Positions 1-9,195 are shown, counted from the stretch's first letter. The stretch: 64,000 bases of DNA from Flagellimonas taeanensis (GCF_003584105.1 NZ_QXFO01000011.1:290675-354674); one strand, 5' to 3'. Program-made: numbers and translations. The notes: generated by a model not told the origin, from the letters alone.

Positions 1-3
1 GAT

Positions 4-552
4 TTAGTTTAAACTGTCTTTATGGATAATGATCGTATGTAGTTCCACAGAAGATTTCAATGGAGTCCGCGGGCCGATGGCCTTATTGTCCCCTTGATAG
101 CCAAAGGCTTGTAGTGAAGGAAATATAAAAGTGGCTTTCTCATTGATTTTAAGCAACTTAACGGCATTTTGGAGTCCGGGGAACAATTGCTGTTTGTCCA
201 CTACGTGCGATGTGGGACCTATTTGTTCGGCGGTATAGATGGTGTCGTTTTGCAATGACATCAGATTGTAGGAAAACAAGATCTGGTCCTCTGTTTTGGG
301 CAAATAGGTGGCCGTGTCGTTTTTTGTTTCATAATAATACCAGAAACCATTGGGACTGGTAATGTATTCGTGCAGTGTGTCCTTGGCCATCAGTTCTTTG
401 ATGATTTCTTCTTCCTTGGCCAACAGTTGTTTGCTTCGTTCTATGGATTCCTTGTAAAAACTGCCGGATTTCACTTCAACTGGTTTCCGTGGTTCCGGAC
501 CTTTGCAACTGGCGAAGACTATAACGACTATGAACAAAAGGACAATTCTCAT
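4..552 (-). CDS. gldI: Gliding-associated FKBP-type peptidyl-prolyl isomerase lipoprotein (GldI-like)
   Basis: A 182-residue lipoprotein with a hydrophobic signal and lipobox ending at Cys16 (FASC). A charged helical linker (about residues 30-60) leads into an FKBP-type domain (about 80-180) with the family's late PxxxAFGYQG and terminal beta-strand pattern. GldI is known from Flavobacterium gliding motility as a membrane-anchored prolyl isomerase thought to help fold secreted or motility proteins in the periplasm. Its ATG overlaps the stop of the upstream nrnA-like gene (ATGA), so the two are probably translationally coupled. The complete gene lies in the window, with its stop at the window edge. 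The alternative is a general periplasmic FKBP without a motility role; the length and lipobox favour GldI. Confidence 0.85.
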   Translation of the reverse strand: MRIVLLFIVVIVFASCKGPEPRKPVEVKSGSFYKESIERSKQLLAKEEEIIKELMAKDTLHEYITSPNGFWYYYETKNDTATYLPKTEDQILFSYNLMSLQNDTIYTAEQIGPTSHVVDKQQLFPGLQNAVKLLKINEKATFIFPSLQAFGYQGDNKAIGPRTPLKSSVELHTIIIHKDSLN

Positions 553-1565
553 GGGTTCAATCGACTTTTATAGGTTTTCAGGATGGTATTGAATTGGTCG
601 ATGGTCTCTTCCATGCTCAGGTCACTTTTGCCCCCTGCGGCATTGTCGTGCCCGCCCCCTTGAAAATGCTTTCGGGCAAATTCGTTCACCGAAAAGTCCC
701 CCACGGAGCGTAAGGAGATTTTGATGATACCTTCTTCCCTGTTCTCGATAAAGATGAGGGCAAAAACAATGTCATCCAAGGTGAGTCCGTAGTTGACAAA
801 TCCTTCCGTGTCCCCTTTCTTAAAATCGTGGGCATCCAATTCGTTCTGGGTAAGGGTAATGTATGCCGTCCGATATTCGGGCAGAATGACCATATTGCTC
901 AGGGCAACGCCCAACAAATGCAGTCTGGAAGGCGAATTGGTGTCGAACACCTGCCTGTGGATCTCCATGTTCTCCGCACCCCTGTCAATAAGCTCCGCCA
1001 CTACGCGGTGGGTCCTGCTCGATGTGGATCGGTACTTGAAAGAACCCGTGTCGGTCATGATACCCGTGTAGAGGTTGGTGGCGATTTCCTTGGTCACTTG
1101 TTCGGCCCCGCCCAAAAAATCGATGAAATTATAGACCATCTCGCAAGTGGAGCTCATGCTGACATCGGAATAGGTCACCTTGGCATAATCACTGGGCTGC
1201 TGGTGATGGTCTATCATGATGAAATCGGCCTTGGCCTCCCTTAGTGCGGATTCCATCTGCCCAACCCTGGACAGGTCGTTGAAATCCAAGGTGAAGATCA
1301 AGGAAGATTCATCCAACAATCGTTGGGCCCTTTGGGTCTCCCATTCGTAATTGATGACCGTCTCGTTGCAGGGCATCCATTTCAGGAACTTGGGGTAATC
1401 GTTCGGGGCAATCACATGTGCCGTGTGCCCCATTCCCTTCAAAAACCCATAGAGTGCCAAGCAAGAGCCCATAGCATCGCCATCGGGGTTTTTATGAGGG
1501 ACGATCACAATTTTTTGAGGTTGGGAAAGTATCGACTTTATTGTCGTGATATCCGCTGAATTCAT
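549..1565 (-). CDS. nrnA: DHH-family phosphoesterase (NrnA-like oligoribonuclease/pAp phosphatase)
   Basis: Cytoplasmic DHH/DHHA1 phosphoesterase of about 338 residues. The N-terminal DHH domain carries PHKNPDGDAMGS, an internal DFND and the name-giving DHH (IMIDHHQQP). The C-terminal DHHA1 domain ends with the substrate-binding GGGHDNAAGG. Family members degrade nano-RNAs and pAp, with Mn2+ bound by these Asp/His residues. I chose the ATG giving MNSADITT; an upstream in-frame ATG adds 14 residues that do not look like the family. It is followed by gldI with a 4-nt overlap. NrnA and GdpP/RecJ-like members share motifs, but the size and domain order fit NrnA. Confidence 0.88.
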   Translation of the reverse strand: MNSADITTIKSILSQPQKIVIVPHKNPDGDAMGSCLALYGFLKGMGHTAHVIAPNDYPKFLKWMPCNETVINYEWETQRAQRLLDESSLIFTLDFNDLSRVGQMESALREAKADFIMIDHHQQPSDYAKVTYSDVSMSSTCEMVYNFIDFLGGAEQVTKEIATNLYTGIMTDTGSFKYRSTSSRTHRVVAELIDRGAENMEIHRQVFDTNSPSRLHLLGVALSNMVILPEYRTAYITLTQNELDAHDFKKGDTEGFVNYGLTLDDIVFALIFIENREEGIIKISLRSVGDFSVNEFARKHFQGGGHDNAAGGKSDLSMEETIDQFNTILKTYKSRLNP

Positions 1566-1636
1566 GCGGCCAAATATACAATAATATAATATAGAGGTAA
1601 CTGGCAATATCCTTATTTTTGAACCTCTAAACCCTG

Positions 1637-2674
1637 ATGATGAAGCACACTTCCGTTTTGCTGGTCCTTATGGTCCTTTTCATGGGATGTAAAAGGAAAG
1701 AAGAGAAACAACCATTGGAAAAAGAAAAGGAACGGCCCGATTTTGTGGTTGCCTTTGGCTCCTGTAACATGCCCCAGGAACCCAATCCGTTTTGGGATGA
1801 TGTGGTGGCCGAAAACCCGGATGTCTGGATCTGGGGTGGTGATATTGTCTATGCCGATACCGACGATGTGGACAGGATCAGGACCATTTATGCCATGCAG
1901 GACACCGTACAGGGCTATGCTAGATTAAAGGTCGAGGTTCCCATTATCGGGACTTGGGACGATCATGATTTTGGTTTGAACGATGGGGGATCCGGATTTG
2001 CCGTGAAAAAAGAAAGTCAGCAGATATTCTTGGACTTTATGGGAGTGCCTTCGGACAGTGAGCGAAGAAATCGCGAAGGGGTATACGCCTCCCACGAATT
2101 TGAACTGCCTGAGGGAAAAGTGAAGATCATCGTTTTGGATACCCGATATTTCCGAAGTGACCTGATCAAGGACGAAGATCCCAAACGAAGGTATAAGCCC
2201 AATACCGAGGAGGGGGCCACCATACTTGGAGATGCCCAATGGGATTGGTTGAAGGGCGAGTTGGCCAATTCCGACGCTGATTTTAACTTGATCATGTCCA
2301 GTATCCAGGTGCTTTCAGGGGAGCACGGTTTTGAGACTTGGGGCAATTTTCCCCATGAGGTCCAAAAGTTGGAAACCATGATTGTGGAATCAGGGGCGAA
2401 GGGAGTCATCCTACTGTCTGGTGACCGTCATATCTCCGAATTTTCAAGGGCCACTATCAATGGATTGTCCTATCCCTTGGTGGATTTTACGAGCAGTGGA
2501 CTGACCCATTCCTATGCTTCCTTTAGTGGGGAGCCAAACAGCCACAGGGTAGGTGAGGTGGTTTCGGACAAAAGTTATGGGGTCATCAACCTATATTTTA
2601 AGGAAAAAGAGGCCGATATGAAGATGATGGGCGACAATGGGGCTGTGCTTCAGGAGTTAAAACAAACCTATTAA
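1637..2674 (+). CDS. PhoD-like alkaline phosphatase family lipoprotein
   Basis: A 345-residue exported lipoprotein: signal with lipobox MGC (Cys18), then a charged linker and a PhoD-like metallophosphatase domain. Visible metal-site motifs are FGSCNMPQ near the start, [23 protein letters not shown], and [10 protein letters not shown] near residue 260. PhoD enzymes are Ca2+/Fe3+ phosphodiesterase/phosphomonoesterases of the periplasm or cell surface. It is divergent from nrnA-gldI and followed by ndk. The start is either of two adjacent ATGs; the first is used. The exact substrate cannot be read from the sequence. Confidence 0.85.
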   Translation: MMKHTSVLLVLMVLFMGCKRKEEKQPLEKEKERPDFVVAFGSCNMPQEPNPFWDDVVAENPDVWIWGGDIVYADTDDVDRIRTIYAMQDTVQGYARLKVEVPIIGTWDDHDFGLNDGGSGFAVKKESQQIFLDFMGVPSDSERRNREGVYASHEFELPEGKVKIIVLDTRYFRSDLIKDEDPKRRYKPNTEEGATILGDAQWDWLKGELANSDADFNLIMSSIQVLSGEHGFETWGNFPHEVQKLETMIVESGAKGVILLSGDRHISEFSRATINGLSYPLVDFTSSGLTHSYASFSGEPNSHRVGEVVSDKSYGVINLYFKEKEADMKMMGDNGAVLQELKQTY

Positions 2675-2677
2675 GCC

Positions 2678-2707
2678 TTGCCCGTTGTTCCAAAAACTGT
2701 ACTTTTG
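2678..2707 (+). promoter_or_regulatory. Bacteroidota-type promoter for ndk
   Basis: TTG at 2678-2680 is followed after exactly 19 nt by TACTTTTG at 2700-2707, a full match to the -33/-7 pattern TTG-N19-TAnnTTTG described for Bacteroidota. It begins just after the stop codon of the PhoD-like gene and ends 17 nt before the ndk ATG, so ndk probably has its own promoter. Confidence 0.7.
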
Positions 2708-2724
2708 CGCAAAATTTAAAGAAA

Positions 2725-3144
2725 ATGACGGGAAATAGAACGTTTACCATGATTAAGCCAGATGCTGTTGAAAACGGCTATATCGGCGCGATTTTGGAAA
2801 AAATAACGGCTGCCGGATTTAAGATCGTGGCCATGAAGTACACCCAATTGAGCCAAAGGGATGCAGAGGAATTCTACGGTATCCACAGAGAGCGTCCTTT
2901 CTTTGGTGAATTGGTTGAGTTTATGACCAGGGGTCCCATTGTGGCCGCCATACTGGAGAAGGACAATGCCGTTGATGATTTTCGTGCCTTGATCGGTGCC
3001 ACCAACCCGGCCGAAGCTGCCGAGGGCACTATCCGTAAATTGTATGCTGCCAGCATCGGTGAGAACGCCGTTCACGGATCGGACAGTGATGAGAACGCGG
3101 CTATCGAAGGTGCTTTCCATTTTTCGGGAAGGGAAGTGTTCTAA
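2725..3144 (+). CDS. ndk: Nucleoside diphosphate kinase
   Basis: A 139-residue protein of the usual Ndk length. It begins with the family's [11 protein letters not shown] and carries the active-site NAVHGSDS, with the phosphorylated histidine at His117. Ndk equalises NTP pools by moving the gamma-phosphate through this histidine in the cytoplasm. The gene has its own promoter and ends at a hairpin terminator shared with the convergent GNAT gene. No unusual features are seen. Confidence 0.97.
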   Translation: MTGNRTFTMIKPDAVENGYIGAILEKITAAGFKIVAMKYTQLSQRDAEEFYGIHRERPFFGELVEFMTRGPIVAAILEKDNAVDDFRALIGATNPAEAAEGTIRKLYAASIGENAVHGSDSDENAAIEGAFHFSGREVF

Positions 3145-3159
3145 TTTGAACCAAAGATA

Positions 3160-3699
3160 TCAAGAAGAAGCCGCTCCATTGGAGTGGCTTTTTTTATTGG
3201 AGAACAGCAGCAGTTCCTCTTGACTTCCTGTCGGCATCACTTTTCCAATTTCTTGGAACCCCAACTTTCCCAATAGTTGGCACGATTTGCCATTGGATGG
3301 AAGGACAATGGCGAGGACTTCATCAAAACCCAATTGGGATGTGGCATGTTCCAAAAGCGCTTTGCCGGCCTCCAACATCAAACCTTTTCCTTCATAATCT
3401 GGTAACAGGGCAAACCCGATGTCCGGATGGTCCAGATAATCTCGTTTCAAGAATCCGCACAGGCCTATCGGGACCATGGTTTCCTTGAAGCATAGCTTAT
3501 ACAGTCCAAAACCGTTGGTCTGGTATGAATTCGTCAGGCTTTTTCGGATATAGTTTTCCGCATCTTCCATTGAATATATTCCCTTGTCCCCAATAAATTG
3601 GATCCATGTAGGACTGTTCAACAATTCCAGGATAAATGTGGCATCCGTAAGTTCTACTTCTGAAATGACGAGCCGTTCTGTGGATAGGATGACTTTCAT
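3160..3699 (-). CDS. GNAT family N-acetyltransferase (RimJ/RimL-like)
   Basis: GNAT fold of about 179 residues: TERLVISEV start, a central beta-alpha unit with DIGFALLPDYEGKGLM (the acetyl-CoA pyrophosphate loop, here degenerate EGKG), and a late YxxLGF-type motif (LLGKLGFQEIG). RimJ/RimL-like members acetylate ribosomal protein N-termini or small molecules; the substrate is unknown. The ATG giving MKVILSTERL fits the family; an in-frame upstream ATG adds 22 atypical residues. The last ten codons form one arm and loop of the terminator hairpin that also ends ndk. Confidence 0.82.
   Translation of the reverse strand: MKVILSTERLVISEVELTDATFILELLNSPTWIQFIGDKGIYSMEDAENYIRKSLTNSYQTNGFGLYKLCFKETMVPIGLCGFLKRDYLDHPDIGFALLPDYEGKGLMLEAGKALLEHATSQLGFDEVLAIVLPSNGKSCQLLGKLGFQEIGKVMPTGSQEELLLFSNKKSHSNGAASS
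3168..3195. terminator. Bidirectional terminator between ndk and the GNAT gene
   Basis: A 10-bp stem (one G:T pair) with a three-base loop lies at 3168-3190 and is followed by a run of T. It lies 24 nt after the ndk stop on the plus strand. Its sequence is also the 3' coding end of the convergent GNAT gene, so the hairpin is used as both coding sequence and terminator. Confidence 0.8.
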
Positions 3700-3718
3700 A
3701 AGGGATGAACGATCAATA

Positions 3719-4015
3719 TCAACGAAGCACCAATTTCTTGACCAGTTCCCGGCCCAGTTCCTCATTGATCATGGAAATGATCTTGGTCTTGCCCAAACTG
3801 AGCTCTTCCCTGAGCACGGAGGAGGAAAGCGACACGTAGAGCGTCTCGTTCTTGAGTTCCACGGCCGTGGTGTAGTTGTTCACCCCGTTGCCCATCAGGT
3901 TGGTCCATGCCTCGCGAGCATCCACCTTGTCCATGCCTTTTTGGAGCTTATTTTCCTTGATGAACTCGTTCAAGGCTTCGCTCAGTGGCAGATGGGAGTT
4001 GTTCCGTTTGGCCAT
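3719..4015 (-). CDS. DUF721 domain protein (DciA-like)
   Basis: A 98-residue basic protein matching the DUF721 family: an N-terminal helix (LSEALNEFIKENKLQKG), the conserved AWTNLMGNGVNNYT turn, then LYVSLSSSVLREELS and a C-terminal amphipathic helix. Some DUF721 members (DciA) load the replicative helicase. In Bacteroidota the gene typically sits next to recF, as here, which supports a DNA-replication or repair role, but function in this phylum is inferred. Its start overlaps the stop of the upstream lipoprotein gene by one base (TAATG). Confidence 0.82.
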   Translation of the reverse strand: MAKRNNSHLPLSEALNEFIKENKLQKGMDKVDAREAWTNLMGNGVNNYTTAVELKNETLYVSLSSSVLREELSLGKTKIISMINEELGRELVKKLVLR

Positions 4016-4437
4016 TACTTGGGAATTTTGATGGGTTGGAATCGCTTGTAGGAATAGGTGACCCCTTCTTCATTGGTCACCGAAAACGAGAGGGAATCCA
4101 CAGATACCAATTTTTCCTCCCATTCGCTGAACTCGTTTTTGTAGCGCAGTGTATAGGTCTCTTGGTTTTCCGATACGGTGAAGAACTCCGTATCGTTCGA
4201 GGTGTCGTAGGAGCCATCAAACTGGGGCTGCATCTTTTTGCGGAACCCTTCGCCATCCTTCAATTTGATGAAATCGATGCTGGGGTTGACCGAGTACTGC
4301 TTTTTGGAGCCATTCGGAAATTCCACTTCGGCAATCTCCCAATATCCGTTCAGATACTGCAGGTCCGCTTCGGCCACAGCGGTTTTTTTGCAGCTCCAAA
4401 GCATCAATAGCAATATAATAGGAAGAGTCTGGCGCAT
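4015..4437 (-). CDS. Small lipoprotein, possibly lipocalin-like
   Basis: A 140-residue protein with a lipoprotein signal ending in LWSC (Cys16). The rest is rich in beta-strand, starting with LNGYWEIAEVEFPNG, a pattern seen in small lipocalin-like Bacteroidota lipoproteins. I do not recognise a catalytic motif and assign no function. It lies one base after recF and overlaps the DUF721 gene by one base, so recF, this gene and the DUF721 gene form one transcription unit. Confidence 0.75.
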   Translation of the reverse strand: MRQTLPIILLLMLWSCKKTAVAEADLQYLNGYWEIAEVEFPNGSKKQYSVNPSIDFIKLKDGEGFRKKMQPQFDGSYDTSNDTEFFTVSENQETYTLRYKNEFSEWEEKLVSVDSLSFSVTNEEGVTYSYKRFQPIKIPK

Positions 4438-4438
4438 G

Positions 4439-5518
4439 TTACAAGGTAAAGATTTTATAGCTCTGATGGATGGTTTTTACCACATTTTCCGTGCGCTCCG
4501 CATGCGTGTCGCTGATAAAGATCTGACCGAAATTGTCGTTCTTCACCAAGCCCACAATATGGGAGACCCGGTTCTCGTCCAGTTTATCAAAAATATCATC
4601 CAGCAACAGGATGGGCGTGGTGTTCGCCTGTTCCTTGATAAAATGGAACTGGGCCAGTTTCAGGGCGATCAAAAAGGATTTCTGCTGGCCTTGGCTCCCA
4701 AATTTTTTGATGGGATGTCCTGCAATCGTGAAGTCCAGATCGTCCTTGTGCACCCCCACCGAGGTGTATTGCAGGGCACGGTCTTTCTCCACATTGGCCT
4801 CCAAGAGTCTCAGGAGAGGGCCTTCGGAGAGCGGACTTTCGTAGGAGAGCATGATCTGTTCTTCCTTTTCCGAAATATGACTGTACTGCTCCTTGAAAAT
4901 GGGCACAAAAGCGGCCATGAATTCCTTTCGCTTTTTGTGGATTTCCGTCCCCAGTCCATGTAATTGCTCATTATATATGGATAGCGTGCCCGCATCAAAG
5001 GTACGGTTGGCCACAAAGTATTTCAGCAGGGAATTGCGCTGTACCAAGACCTTGTTGTACTTGATGAGGTTCTGGAGATAGACCTTGTCCGACTGCGAAA
5101 TGACACCGTCCATGAACTTCCTACGGGTATCGCTGCCCTCAAGGATGAGGTCACGGTCCGAAGGGGAAATGATCACCAAGGGCAAAAAACCAATGTGCTC
5201 GGAGAACTTTTCATAGGGTTTTCCGTTGCGTTTGATGACCTTTTTGGTCCCCTTTTTGAAACTACAGATGATTTTTTCCGTCTTTCCCACCTTTTCAAAC
5301 TCCCCCTCCACCACAAAAAATTCGGTGTCGTGCTTGATGTTCTGCGTCGCTACAGGATTAAAATAGCTCTTGCCGAAACAGAGGTGGTAAATGGCATCCA
5401 GAATATTCGTTTTTCCAACGCCGTTATCGCCCACCAAGCAGTTGATGACAGGGTCGAACTCCAAGGTCTTGGAATCGAAGTTTTTGTAATTGACTAAAGA
5501 TAAATGCCTTAAAAACAT
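4439..5518 (-). CDS. recF: DNA replication/repair protein RecF
   Basis: A 359-residue SMC-like ATPase of normal RecF length. The Walker A is GDNGVGKTN near residue 30. The signature segment [17 protein letters not shown] comes late, followed by Walker [14 protein letters not shown]. RecF acts with RecO and RecR to load RecA at gaps. The gene leads an operon with the small lipoprotein and DUF721 genes and is divergent from the TPR gene. It is not next to dnaA or dnaN in this window. Confidence 0.96.
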   Translation of the reverse strand: MFLRHLSLVNYKNFDSKTLEFDPVINCLVGDNGVGKTNILDAIYHLCFGKSYFNPVATQNIKHDTEFFVVEGEFEKVGKTEKIICSFKKGTKKVIKRNGKPYEKFSEHIGFLPLVIISPSDRDLILEGSDTRRKFMDGVISQSDKVYLQNLIKYNKVLVQRNSLLKYFVANRTFDAGTLSIYNEQLHGLGTEIHKKRKEFMAAFVPIFKEQYSHISEKEEQIMLSYESPLSEGPLLRLLEANVEKDRALQYTSVGVHKDDLDFTIAGHPIKKFGSQGQQKSFLIALKLAQFHFIKEQANTTPILLLDDIFDKLDENRVSHIVGLVKNDNFGQIFISDTHAERTENVVKTIHQSYKIFTL

Positions 5519-5593
5519 AAAAATCTAGAGAGACAAAGTGGGTTTTTCTGATTGGTGTCCGTTAAGGGTTCCAAAAATAACGAATAAATTACC

Positions 5594-5623
5594 TTTCGGT
5601 TTTGGATAAAAACTTTATTTTTG
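5594..5623 (+). promoter_or_regulatory. Probable Bacteroidota-type promoter for the TPR-ribH operon
   Basis: TATTTTTG at 5616-5623 matches the TAnnTTTG -7 element, and TTT at 5594-5596 lies 19 nt upstream in the -33 position. It ends 20 nt before the ATG of the TPR gene, within the divergent recF/TPR intergenic region. Confidence 0.55.
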
Positions 5624-5643
5624 CGCGACCAATTAAATGACGG

Positions 5644-6405
5644 ATGGCAACATACAAGAAGAGAGGCTTTAAGCCAAAAAATAAGGCGGAAGAAGCTCAG
5701 GTAGAAGAACACGAGAGCACAACGGCGGAAGTATTCAACACGCTGGACGAAAGTGCGTCGAGGACCGAGGCATGGGTACAAAAGAACCAAAACTACATTT
5801 TGGGGGTCATTGGAGCCGTTGCCATTGGGGTGCTCGCCTACTTGGGTTACCACCAGTTCATCCAAAAGCCCAAAGAGGCCTCTGCGGCCAATGAGCTTTT
5901 CTATCCGCAACAATATTTTGACCAGGCATTGAACAGTGAGACCGAAAAGGATTCCCTGTTCACGTTGGCCCTTAACGGTGCCGAGGGTAAATACGGTTTC
6001 TTGGATATCATTGAGGAATACAGCGGTACCAAAGCGGCCAATTTGGCCAAATATTCTGCTGGAATGACCTATTTGAACCTTCAGCAATACGATGAGGCCA
6101 TTTCCCATTTGGAAAGCTTTTCATCCGAGGACGATATCATGGGTGCCATGGCCAAAGGCGGGATCGGTGATGCTTTTTCACAGTTGAATCAGTCCGAAGA
6201 TGCTTTGGATTACTACGAAAAGGCCATTGCCCATAGCGAAAATGAGTTCACCACACCAAGATTCCTGTACAAGGCAGGAGTGGTTGCCATGGAATTGGGG
6301 AAAAAAGACAAGGCATTGGGATATTTTGAGCGCATCAAGGAGGAGTATCCGAACGCCCAGGAAGCCAATGGAGTAGAAGCCCTGATCGGAATGGCCCAAA
6401 ACTAA
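5644..6405 (+). CDS. Membrane-anchored tetratricopeptide repeat protein (YfgM-like)
   Basis: A 253-residue protein with a charged N-terminus, a single membrane segment (about residues 50-70, ending LAYLGYHQF), and a periplasmic alpha-helical part with TPR units (for example LAKYSAGMTYLNLQQYDEAISHL and ALDYYEKAIAHSENEF). The layout resembles YfgM-type ancillary SecYEG/chaperone proteins. In Flavobacteria this gene commonly precedes ribH, as here (3-nt spacing), so the two are co-transcribed. A scaffold role at the membrane is inference. Confidence 0.8.
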   Translation: MATYKKRGFKPKNKAEEAQVEEHESTTAEVFNTLDESASRTEAWVQKNQNYILGVIGAVAIGVLAYLGYHQFIQKPKEASAANELFYPQQYFDQALNSETEKDSLFTLALNGAEGKYGFLDIIEEYSGTKAANLAKYSAGMTYLNLQQYDEAISHLESFSSEDDIMGAMAKGGIGDAFSQLNQSEDALDYYEKAIAHSENEFTTPRFLYKAGVVAMELGKKDKALGYFERIKEEYPNAQEANGVEALIGMAQN

Positions 6406-6408
6406 ACT

Positions 6409-6891
6409 ATGGCCACAGCGAACAAAAATTTATCCACTTACGATAAAAACAAAATCCCAAATGCGAAGGACCTTCGGTTTGGGATTGTTGTTTCGGAGTG
6501 GAACGGAGAGATCACAGGAGCCCTTTGCAAAGGGGCCAAAGAAGCCCTTTTGGACTGTGGGGCGCTTCCCGAAAATATATTGGTATGGGATGTTCCCGGC
6601 AGTTTTGAGCTTACTTTTGGCTGCAAGAAAATGATGAAAACCCAAAAAGTGGATGCCGTTATCGCGATAGGTAGTGTCATCCGTGGGGAGACCAGTCATT
6701 TCGATTTTGTGTGCAGTGCCACGGCACAGGGCATCAAAGATCTGAACGTGACCTATGACATTCCTGTCATTTTCTGCGTCCTGACCGATGATAACCTTCA
6801 GCAGGCCAAGGATAGGAGCGGGGGCAAACACGGAAACAAGGGTACGGAAGCGGCCATAGCGGCTATCCAAATGGCGGTATTGGGGAAATAA
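6409..6891 (+). CDS. ribH: 6,7-dimethyl-8-ribityllumazine synthase
   Basis: A 160-residue lumazine synthase of standard length. Recognisable sites are the substrate loop VPGSFELT, the phosphate-binding GSVIRGETSHFD with the catalytic His in the usual place, and PVIFCVLTDDNLQQA. It condenses 5-amino-6-ribitylaminouracil with dihydroxybutanone phosphate in riboflavin synthesis. No FMN riboswitch is visible and no other rib genes are nearby. It is downstream of the TPR gene in an operon and is followed by a 172-nt gap of low-complexity CAATCC-like words. Confidence 0.96.
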   Translation: MATANKNLSTYDKNKIPNAKDLRFGIVVSEWNGEITGALCKGAKEALLDCGALPENILVWDVPGSFELTFGCKKMMKTQKVDAVIAIGSVIRGETSHFDFVCSATAQGIKDLNVTYDIPVIFCVLTDDNLQQAKDRSGGKHGNKGTEAAIAAIQMAVLGK

Positions 6892-7063
6892 AGCTCAGTG
6901 TTGACTGAATCCTAATCAAGTATTGGGACTTATGATCCAATAGTCCAAACAATCCATTAGCATAGCTATCCAACAATCCGAAAGTGTTAACATTTTTTGG
7001 CAGCACCTTCCAATGCCTTTTTTCTATTTTGAGTACCTTTGAGGTGACACGGAGAAGGATGTT

Positions 7064-7348
7064 ATGCGAAACCCCTTAAAACTTAGGAAAAATAAATCGT
7101 TTGATTATTCACCACGCTACTACAAGGGGGAGGGCAATCCGTATAAAATAGAACACAAACTGGATAAGTTTCGAAGTACGGCACATACCAATAGAGGACT
7201 CAAGAACAAGTTTTCATCTGCAATGGACGATTTGAAAATGGAAGGGGACAAGAACCTGAAGCTGCGTCTTCTGATCATAGTGGGCATATTGGTGTTGCTG
7301 TTCCTTTTTATCATCGACTTCGACCTATCGATATTCCTGAATCCCTAA
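7064..7348 (+). CDS. Small single-pass membrane protein upstream of mutL
   Basis: A 94-residue protein: a very basic soluble N-terminal part (about 1-66), then a hydrophobic segment (about 67-90) and a four-residue tail. I do not recognise a named family; homologues in Flavobacteria are commonly annotated loosely next to ribH or mutL. A GGAGAAGG stretch sits at a suitable distance before the ATG. The TAA stop overlaps the mutL ATG by one base (TAATG), so it is coupled to mutL. Function unknown. Confidence 0.72.
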   Translation: MRNPLKLRKNKSFDYSPRYYKGEGNPYKIEHKLDKFRSTAHTNRGLKNKFSSAMDDLKMEGDKNLKLRLLIIVGILVLLFLFIIDFDLSIFLNP

Positions 7349-9195
7349 TGGCTGACATCATCAAACTTTTGCCAGACCATGTTGCCAACCAGATTGCAGC
7401 AGGGGAAGTCGTCCAACGGCCCGCCTCTGTGGTCAAGGAGCTCATGGAAAATGCAATCGATGCCGGGGCCAAGACCATCAAACTGATCGTCAAGGATGGC
7501 GGAAAAACCCTTGTCCAAGTGGTCGATGATGGTGATGGGATGAGTGAAACCGATGCCCGGTTATCTTTTGAGCGCCACGCCACTTCCAAAATATCATCAG
7601 CACAAGACCTGTTCAATTTACAGACCAAGGGTTTCCGAGGAGAGGCCTTGGCCTCCATAGCGGCCATTGCCCATGTGGATATGCATACTCGAACGGTAAC
7701 CAATGAAGTGGGCACACATATCAAGATCGAAGGGAGCAAAATTGTATCCCAAGAAGTTGTGGCGGCCCCAAAGGGGACTTCCATTTCGGTGAAAAACCTC
7801 TTCTTCAATATACCGGCAAGGCGAAATTTTTTAAAATCCAATCAAGTGGAGCTTCGTCACATCACCGATGAGTTCCATAGGGTGGCTTTGGTGCACCCCG
7901 ATATCGAGTTCCATTTCTACAATAATGGTTCGGATATTTTCAACCTGCCATCAGCCAAACACCGTCAGCGTATTGCCCATATTTTTGGCAGTAAGATGGA
8001 CGGTAGATTGGTGCCCGTGCAAGAGGAAACGGAGGTGGTCAAAATCTCTGGATTTGTTTGCAAGCCCGAATTTGCAAAGAAGAGTAGGGGGGAACAGTTC
8101 TTTTTTGCCAATGGCAGATTCATCAAAAGTCCGTATTTGCACCATGCCGTGGTCGCCGCATTTGAAGGTTTGATTAAATCGGACCTGTATCCGGGCTATT
8201 TTCTGTACCTGCAAGTGGACCCGTCTTCCATCGACATCAACATCCATCCCACAAAGACTGAAGTGAAATTTGATGATGAGAACACGCTCTACGCTATTCT
8301 CCGATCGACCATAAAGCATAGCTTGGGGCAGTTCAATGTGGCCCCGGTACTTGATTTTGAGCATGACCCGAATCTGGATACGCCCTATTCGTACAAAGAA
8401 AAGGGGGCGACCTTGCCCAAGATTACCGTGGATGCCAGTTTCAATCCCTTTCAGCAAACCCCGGAGCGAAGAAGTATGGGTAGCGGAGCCTATCAAAAAA
8501 CCAGCGTCAAGGGTTGGGAGGGGCTGTACGAAGGGTTGGAAAAAAGTACCGATATTGAAGGCTTTAGCAATGTGGTCATCGAGTCGGAAAGCGAGGAGCA
8601 GGGCACTTTGTATTCGGATGACGGGACAGGGCATTTGGCCTCCACCTTTCAGCTGCGGCGGAAATATGTAGTGAGCACGGTCAAGTCCGGAATGCTGGTC
8701 ATCCACCAGAACAGGGCGCATGAACGCATCCTTTTTGAAAAGTTTTTAGGGGAGATCACGGTCAAGGAAGGTTTGAGCCAGCAATTGTTGTTTCCGATGG
8801 AATTGACCTTCAACAAGCAGGAACTGGCTGTTCTGAGCGAAATCAAGGAAAGCCTGACTAACATTGGTTTTGCCTTTGAAAGTCTGGAACAGGAGACTGT
8901 AAAAGTGACAGGCGTCCCGTTGGTGGTCCCCGAAAGTGGGATTGGCACGGTATTGGATCGCCTCATCGCAGATTATACGGAAGGGTTCAGTGATGGTTCT
9001 GTTTCCCAAGCTGAGGTTCTGGCCAAAGTGCTTTCCAAGAACTTGGCGGTACGGACCGGCGAGGTTTTGGACCAAGAATCGCAGTTGGCCCTTTTGGACA
9101 ACTTATTTGCATGCAAGGAACCCTCTTTGAGCCCGTTCCAGAAATTAACGTACACCATTATCTCCGAAGGGGATATCGATAAAAAATTCAGTTAG
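7348..9195 (+). CDS. mutL: DNA mismatch repair protein MutL
   Basis: A 615-residue MutL. The GHKL ATPase domain begins with LLPDHVANQIAAGEVVQRP and carries the ELMENAIDAGA, DDGDGM and GFRGEAL motifs. The transducer domain includes the INIHPTKTEVKF signature. In the C-terminal dimerisation domain the place of the metal-dependent nicking motif DQHAxxExxxxE reads HQNRAHERILFE (residues 453-464), so the metal-binding Asp and His are absent, and no CPHGRP motif follows. By sequence it should therefore be a non-nicking MutL. It is followed immediately by a rhomboid gene with no spacer. Confidence 0.95.
   Translation: MADIIKLLPDHVANQIAAGEVVQRPASVVKELMENAIDAGAKTIKLIVKDGGKTLVQVVDDGDGMSETDARLSFERHATSKISSAQDLFNLQTKGFRGEALASIAAIAHVDMHTRTVTNEVGTHIKIEGSKIVSQEVVAAPKGTSISVKNLFFNIPARRNFLKSNQVELRHITDEFHRVALVHPDIEFHFYNNGSDIFNLPSAKHRQRIAHIFGSKMDGRLVPVQEETEVVKISGFVCKPEFAKKSRGEQFFFANGRFIKSPYLHHAVVAAFEGLIKSDLYPGYFLYLQVDPSSIDINIHPTKTEVKFDDENTLYAILRSTIKHSLGQFNVAPVLDFEHDPNLDTPYSYKEKGATLPKITVDASFNPFQQTPERRSMGSGAYQKTSVKGWEGLYEGLEKSTDIEGFSNVVIESESEEQGTLYSDDGTGHLASTFQLRRKYVVSTVKSGMLVIHQNRAHERILFEKFLGEITVKEGLSQQLLFPMELTFNKQELAVLSEIKESLTNIGFAFESLEQETVKVTGVPLVVPESGIGTVLDRLIADYTEGFSDGSVSQAEVLAKVLSKNLAVRTGEVLDQESQLALLDNLFACKEPSLSPFQKLTYTIISEGDIDKKFS

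Noticed and set aside
6892..7063. CAATCC/CAATAGTCC-like words between ribH and the next gene as a tandem repeat
   Set aside because: The words are irregular and short. They look like low-complexity intergenic sequence, and no unit length can be defined.
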